Shown: positions 59,713-64,000 of the stretch, piece by piece | Layout of the letters: every line of letters begins with the position of its first letter | How positions within the stretch are numbered: position 1 is the first letter of the stretch | Source of the DNA: Kiritimatiellaeota bacterium B1221 | GTDB lineage: Bacteria; Verrucomicrobiota; Kiritimatiellia; SS1-B-03-39; UBA6053 | Assembly: GCA_029269125.1 (NCBI GenBank) | Contig: JARHXX010000001.1 | Coordinates: 124,001 to 188,000, forward strand | Direction: 5' to 3' | Length of the DNA: 64,000 nucleotides | The notes under the pieces: model-generated | What the model was told of the DNA's origin: nothing | Databases searched by the model: none | Seen by the model: only the letters and a program-made list of their open reading frames with translations | Made by a program: the position numbers and the translations under genes

Positions 59713-61313
59713 TTCGCAGACTCCAAATATACTTCGGTATAATCATGCCGGTCCAAAATATTGGGAGACCACCCTTTCACCGAAGGATCGATCAGGTAGT
59801 TTTGAGTGTACCAGTAAATCGGAATGACCGGCATTTCCTCCAACAATATTTCTTCCGCTTTGTCGTACAACTTGAAGCGGGCTTCCGAATCCGTGGTGCC
59901 GGCAGCCTTATCAATCAATCTGTCGTATTTTTCACTTCCCCAACCGGTATGATTGTTGCCACCACCGCTAAGATGCAGATCCAGAAAATTATGCGGGTCC
60001 GCATAGTCTCCGGCCCAGCCCGCACGGGCCACATCAAAATCCAACTCCCGGCGGGTCACCATATACACCTGCCATTCCTTGTTTACCAACTCACATTCCA
60101 CACCCAGGTTCCGCTTCCACATTTGCTGCACAACCTGGGCAATGGTGCGGTGGGATTCACTGGTGTTATACATCAACTCAAACTTTGGGAAACCCTTCCC
60201 CTCCGGATATCCTGCATCCGCCAACAGTTTTTTCGCCTTCACCAGATCCTCCTCAAGCAAATGGCTCGCTTGAAATCCGCCGGTGCCCGGCGGGGTAAAC
60301 CATTTCGCCGGCTTTTGTCCGCCTTTCAATATCTTTTCCGTGAGTAATTCCCGCTGTAAAGACAAAGACAACGCCTGCCGAACCCGCACATCATCAAATG
60401 GGGCTTTCCTGGTGTTGATCAGATAATAATAAGTCGTCAAGTAAGGATGCGAATACAAAAGCCCCGGTTTGTTTTTCTGGTAATACGGTAAACGCGGCAA
60501 CGGCACACTTCCGGTTTTATGCAACAAACCCGAACGGAACATGCGCTCTTCGGTTTGCTGATCTTCCACCGGATAGAAAAAGATCCCCTTCAATTTCATG
60601 GCCTCCCGATTCCAATACGTCGGACTTTTACTCACAAAAATTTGTTCCTTGAGACTCCACTCCTCCAAACGGAAAGGTCCATTCCCCACATAACGCCCCT
60701 CCCTCGCCCAGGGATTCCCCCGCTCATTAACCGCACCGTATTTGCGAAGGGTGGGCTCATGAACCGGATAGAAGGCATAATGATTCAACATATTCAGAAA
60801 ATAGGGAGACGGCTGCTCCAGGGTAATTTCCAGCGTATGATCATCCAGAGCCTTCACTCCCAAACTTTCCGGATCCTCTAAAAGCCCCTGATTAAATCCC
60901 CGGCCATTTTTAATGACATACAGCATGTAGGCATATTCCGCCCCCAGTTGCGGAGACAACATTCTGCGGTAACTGAACACAAAATCCTTGGCCGTAACCG
61001 GATCCCCATTTGACCACTTGGCATCCTCCCGCAATGCAAAAGTAAACACCGTTCCGTCCTCACTTTGCTCCCAGCTTTTGGCCACACCCGGTTTGGGTTT
61101 TAAAGTCTTTCCGTCCTCACGAATCAGCCCTTCCATCAGCGCACTGATAATCTGATGCTCCGGCACTCCGGTGGTGAGATGCGGATCCAAACTTTCCGGT
61201 TCCGCACCATTTCCCAAATGCAGATACCCTTCACGGTTTCCTTCTTCCACCCGGGTGTCCGCCAGCCCAAGGGCCGACAGCATACAAACAACCATAATCA
61301 AAAGTGATTTCAT
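59709..61313 (-). CDS. oppA: Peptide ABC transporter substrate-binding protein
   Basis: A 534-residue family 5 solute-binding protein with a plain signal peptide (MKSLLIMVVCMLSALGLA; no lipobox Cys in the usual place). NGAEPESLDPHLTTGVPEHQ and DAKWSNGDPVTAKDFVFSYR match the family. I choose the ATG at 61313, with AAGGAAAGG upstream, over 61337. Clearly a tandem duplicate of the downstream gene (shared blocks such as EPES-DPHL and FTPPGTGGF/VPPGTAGY). The start overlaps the stop of the rhomboid-like gene by 4 bases. Confidence 0.93.
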   Translation of the reverse strand: MKSLLIMVVCMLSALGLADTRVEEGNREGYLHLGNGAEPESLDPHLTTGVPEHQIISALMEGLIREDGKTLKPKPGVAKSWEQSEDGTVFTFALREDAKWSNGDPVTAKDFVFSYRRMLSPQLGAEYAYMLYVIKNGRGFNQGLLEDPESLGVKALDDHTLEITLEQPSPYFLNMLNHYAFYPVHEPTLRKYGAVNERGNPWAREGRYVGNGPFRLEEWSLKEQIFVSKSPTYWNREAMKLKGIFFYPVEDQQTEERMFRSGLLHKTGSVPLPRLPYYQKNKPGLLYSHPYLTTYYYLINTRKAPFDDVRVRQALSLSLQRELLTEKILKGGQKPAKWFTPPGTGGFQASHLLEEDLVKAKKLLADAGYPEGKGFPKFELMYNTSESHRTIAQVVQQMWKRNLGVECELVNKEWQVYMVTRRELDFDVARAGWAGDYADPHNFLDLHLSGGGNNHTGWGSEKYDRLIDKAAGTTDSEARFKLYDKAEEILLEEMPVIPIYWYTQNYLIDPSVKGWSPNILDRHDYTEVYLESAK

Positions 61314-62077
61314 GAGCCTTTCCTTTTCTCTAAACAATCTTCACAAATACAAACCCCGTTTTCATAGCGGAACGCCATCTCAGGGTCACTTTTATCCGTA
61401 CGTTTACAGGTCTCGCACGTATGGAAAGGAACCCCTTCCAATACCCGGGCTTTCCTTCTAAACGCCTTCGCTTTTTTCTTCTGTTGCGACATCCCCATAA
61501 AATCTTTCCAAAAGAAAAGAACAAATGGAAGCAGGGATCCCAGCGCCTCGAGTTTCATGGGCAGAGGCGCACTCACAATCGTCAACACAAAGCCTGCCCC
61601 TGCAAGGATCCCCAAATATTGGGCCCGCACCGGCAACACAAAAAAGATCATAAAAGTAAAGTCAGGAAACACCTTGGCAAAAGCCATACCCAGCCCGAGG
61701 AAAATATGGAAATTCGAAAACGAAGCCCCCGGTGTCAAAAAGGAAAAAAGCACCGTGAAAATCCAGCACATGCCCAAATACACATTAAACCGAAACTCTC
61801 CCCAGTGCCACTCCAGTTTACTTCCGGTTAAATAGGTAATGTAGATAAAGAACGCAAAGAAAAGCGGACTGTTCGGCATGGGATCCAGCATAAAAGAAAA
61901 GATCCGCCAGAAATCACCCGTAAGAAACTGGGAGGCATTCAACTTCAACAAATCCGGCGAGATATTCCCCGAGCGAATCCCGAAATAGAAGAGCACCTGC
62001 CCAGCCAGCAAGGTGATTAATAAGTACGGGAAAGTAAACTTTCCCCATTTCTGTTCTAAACGGTCCAAGAATTGCAT
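61310..62077 (-). CDS. Rhomboid-like membrane protein without visible catalytic serine, plus zinc ribbon
   Basis: A 255-residue protein with about six hydrophobic helices in the rhomboid/derlin arrangement: DFWRIFSFML contains the WR motif of the L1 loop, SKLEWHWGEFRFNVYL resembles the second conserved region. The helix that should carry GxSG reads FLGLGMAFAK, so the serine is missing and I see no conserved catalytic histidine either. The C-terminal 60 residues carry a basic stretch and a zinc ribbon (CETCK...CICEDCL). I infer a pseudo-rhomboid. It is translationally coupled to the binding-protein genes downstream. Confidence 0.6.
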   Translation of the reverse strand: MQFLDRLEQKWGKFTFPYLLITLLAGQVLFYFGIRSGNISPDLLKLNASQFLTGDFWRIFSFMLDPMPNSPLFFAFFIYITYLTGSKLEWHWGEFRFNVYLGMCWIFTVLFSFLTPGASFSNFHIFLGLGMAFAKVFPDFTFMIFFVLPVRAQYLGILAGAGFVLTIVSAPLPMKLEALGSLLPFVLFFWKDFMGMSQQKKKAKAFRRKARVLEGVPFHTCETCKRTDKSDPEMAFRYENGVCICEDCLEKRKGS

Positions 62078-62121
62078 GGGTTATGCATACCACCGCCCAC
62101 ACTGCTTGCAAGCGGTGAGGC

Positions 62122-62568
62122 TTAAGAATTCAACTCGTCCATCACCACTTCAACAATCTCTTCGGGTGAATACCACTTTCCCTGCCCGATCCCCGGACAC
62201 TCTTTACAGGTCTTCTGCCACGCACGGTCATTGCGCACATTCTGAAACCAAAAAGGATAGGTGCGGCACTGCCGGGGTTTGACTTCGTGAATCTGACATC
62301 GATTGTTCACAAAAAAAACACAGTCCCCATTTTCTTTTTCCTTCAGCAGAACCTCCCCCTTCACCACCCGGGTTTCCGAGCTTCGGAAATCTGTTTCTGA
62401 CTGGTTCCGATATTCGGAAATTTCACGGATCTCCTCTTCGGAAACCCGCACTTTACCGGGAGCGCCACTACAACACAGCCCACAATCCGTACAGGAAAAC
62501 CGGACTCCATCTGCCAAACAGGAAGGCAACTGGGAGTGGGCACGGGTCTTTTTTAATTCTTCATACAT
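62122..62568 (-). CDS. YkgJ-family cysteine-cluster protein
   Basis: A 148-residue protein with the YkgJ/UPF0153 cysteine pattern: FSCTDCGLCCSG (about 27-38), CVFFVNNRCQIHEVKPRQCRTYPF (about 82-105) and CKECPG further on, which bind zinc or an iron-sulfur cluster. The biochemical role is not established. It directly follows the hybrid kinase gene with one base between (stop at 62569, start at 62568), so they are probably co-transcribed. Confidence 0.88.
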   Translation of the reverse strand: MYEELKKTRAHSQLPSCLADGVRFSCTDCGLCCSGAPGKVRVSEEEIREISEYRNQSETDFRSSETRVVKGEVLLKEKENGDCVFFVNNRCQIHEVKPRQCRTYPFWFQNVRNDRAWQKTCKECPGIGQGKWYSPEEIVEVVMDELNS

Positions 62569-64000
62569 TTACTTAGGATCCAACAACCCTCGAGTTCTCA
62601 GTTCGATCACCAGCTCTTCAAAGTCCTGCTCAATTTTCTCGATCAGTTGCTGGGCTTCATGGTCTTTCTGAAGTTTGCACGCATGTTCAAATTTCAGCAT
62701 ACGGTCGCAAAGACGGTCCGCAGCCAGGTTCAACAACGCTCCCCGTAGCCGATGCGCCGTTTTAGCCGCATCATCAAAAAGCTTACGGGCAAATTCCGTT
62801 TGTAAATCAGGTAATTCCGCTTCGGTGGAAGCAATCACTTCTTCAATAATACTCTTAACCAAATCCAAATCCCCCAGTTCATCTTCCAAAGAAAAAGATG
62901 AACCGATCACCGGCTGATTGGATTCGGGAAGTGCCAACACCGGTTGGGATGCCACCACGTCATCCGAGGGTTTCAGATAAAGAGAAAGCACCCGAATCAA
63001 TTCCAACTGGGATACCGGTTTTGCAATGTATTCAGACATGCCTCCCGCCAAGCACAGTTCACGATCTCCCTCCATCGCATTCGCGGTCATGGCCACAATT
63101 GGGATTTTACTGTCCAGAACCTGTGAGTCACCGGAGCGAATTCGCCGCGTCGCCTCTAACCCATCCAAAATCGGCATTTGCACATCCATTAACACCAGAT
63201 CGTAGGGCAAGGTCTCCAACGCATAAATCGCTTCTTCGCCGGAAGCCACCGCATCCGCATGAATATCAAAACGCTTTAACATGCCAATGGCAACCTGCTG
63301 ATTGATGGGATTGTCTTCCGCCACCAATACGCGGGACCCCCGATATGAAGCCATCACCGGCGCGGGCGGCGGGGTGTTCTCCATCTCTTCTTTGCTCACA
63401 GCCAGCGCATTCAGTAAAGCTTTCAACGTTTCATTTTGAGGCACCGGCTTCATCAACACCGAACTAAATCCAATCTGATGGATCAAAAATTTGGAGGGAG
63501 AGACGCCTACCGATGACATGAGGATCAACCGGGTCTCCGCGATGGTCGAGTCACTTTTGATTTTACGCGCCAGGGTGACCCCATCGATATCCGGCATCTG
63601 CATATCCAAAACCGCAATCATATACGGGTCCTGCAGCAACCGCGCCTCTTCCAGCATTTTCAGGGCACGTACCCCGCCCTCCGCTTCGGCCACCCGCATT
63701 TTCCAACTCAGCAGACGTTTTGTGATAATTTCACGGTTGGTCTGGTTGTCATCCACAACCAAAACCCGGACACCTTCCACCGAGTCCGGAATCACCAATG
63801 CGTCGGAATGCGTACGACTGGATTTTTCCAACTCCAAAACAAACCAGAATTCAGAACCTTTGCCCACCTCACTTTCCACGTGAATCTCCCCGCCCATCAA
63901 CTCAATCAACTGCTTAGAAATCGCCAGTCCCAATCCCGTGCCGCCAAAGCGACGGGTAATGGATGCATCCACCTGCGTAAATTTATCAAACAAATTATCC
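62569..64000 (-). CDS. Hybrid sensor histidine kinase, N-terminus outside the window
   Basis: A partial 476-codon C-terminal part that runs off the right edge. Order: end of the HATPase domain (FTQVDASITRRFGGTGLGLAI, the G2 box), receiver 1 (VLVVDDNQTNREI; VLDMQMPDIDG as phospho-Asp site), receiver 2 (VLVAEDNPINQQV; VLMDVQMPILDG) and a C-terminal HPt domain (TAHRLRGALLNLAA, phospho-His). This is a multi-step phosphorelay kinase; the sensor is unseen. The residues before the visible start read DNLFDKFTQ, confirming continuation. Confidence 0.93.
   Translation of the reverse strand, partial: DNLFDKFTQVDASITRRFGGTGLGLAISKQLIELMGGEIHVESEVGKGSEFWFVLELEKSSRTHSDALVIPDSVEGVRVLVVDDNQTNREIITKRLLSWKMRVAEAEGGVRALKMLEEARLLQDPYMIAVLDMQMPDIDGVTLARKIKSDSTIAETRLILMSSVGVSPSKFLIHQIGFSSVLMKPVPQNETLKALLNALAVSKEEMENTPPPAPVMASYRGSRVLVAEDNPINQQVAIGMLKRFDIHADAVASGEEAIYALETLPYDLVLMDVQMPILDGLEATRRIRSGDSQVLDSKIPIVAMTANAMEGDRELCLAGGMSEYIAKPVSQLELIRVLSLYLKPSDDVVASQPVLALPESNQPVIGSSFSLEDELGDLDLVKSIIEEVIASTEAELPDLQTEFARKLFDDAAKTAHRLRGALLNLAADRLCDRMLKFEHACKLQKDHEAQQLIEKIEQDFEELVIELRTRGLLDPK

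Overview
The window is about 52% GC by eye, gene-dense, and has no insertion sequence, prophage, CRISPR array or rRNA that I can see. The best taxonomic clue is the 51-residue basic protein at 34506-34661, which matches the Chlamydiae/Verrucomicrobia small basic protein family (TIGR04137). Other features fit: two pseudopilin-like proteins, one ending in an H-X9-DG-type tail, a PEP-CTERM protein, a squalene-cyclase-fold protein with a membrane anchor, a very long GreA-type protein and a complete Bat/MoxR operon. I read it as chromosomal DNA of a Verrucomicrobiota member, perhaps near Opitutae. The respiratory and peroxide-defence genes suggest it respires.

Layout. 1-3158: a truncated membrane gene, then a divergent operon for a cytochrome bc complex (Rieske protein, cytochrome b, membrane-anchored pentaheme cytochrome c). 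3199-9185: a carbohydrate locus with a polysaccharide deacetylase, a clan GH-A-like glycoside hydrolase, a lipoprotein, a pseudopilin and a LacI regulator. Near-identical palindromes just downstream of two predicted promoters tie the regulator to the hydrolase operon. 9479-15340: DEAD-box helicase, PEP-CTERM protein, an unknown protein, a second pseudopilin and a cyclase-fold protein. 15525-23921: housekeeping and envelope genes (kdsD, uppP, an AEC transporter, cdd, purB, a WecA-like transferase fused to half of a WbpM-like protein, class I fumarase). 23918-29731: small unknowns, a zinc-ribbon Ser/Thr kinase opposite a zinc-ribbon coiled-coil protein, thiol peroxidase, and a degenerate histidine kinase with a response regulator.

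29737-33150: an oppBCDF-like peptide transporter. Two tandem paralogous binding proteins lie 25 kb away at 58120-61313. 33264-35363: lipoprotein, RsuA/RluB-type pseudouridine synthase, the clade-marker small basic protein and a membrane-anchored protein. 35530-43786: an eight-gene MoxR/DUF58/Bat operon with overlapping junctions. 43880-53850: a DUF2333 protein, serine acetyltransferase, YegS-type lipid kinase, tRNA-Ala(GGC), a 904-residue lipoprotein of unknown function, a GtrA-like protein, the GreA-type protein and an RluA-type pseudouridine synthase. 53851-54503 is a non-coding block rich in inverted repeats. 54504-57267 is a three-gene operon (sodium:solute symporter, lipoprotein, SMP-30/lactonase). 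57395-62568 holds comF, the two binding proteins, a rhomboid-like protein that seems to lack its catalytic serine, and a cysteine-cluster protein. A hybrid sensor kinase runs off the right edge.

I found no clearly new multi-gene system. The strongest leads are the LacI operator pair, the WecA/WbpM-half fusion, the cytochrome bc complex with an altered Qo motif and a pentaheme partner, and the structured intergenic block at 53.9-54.5 kb.
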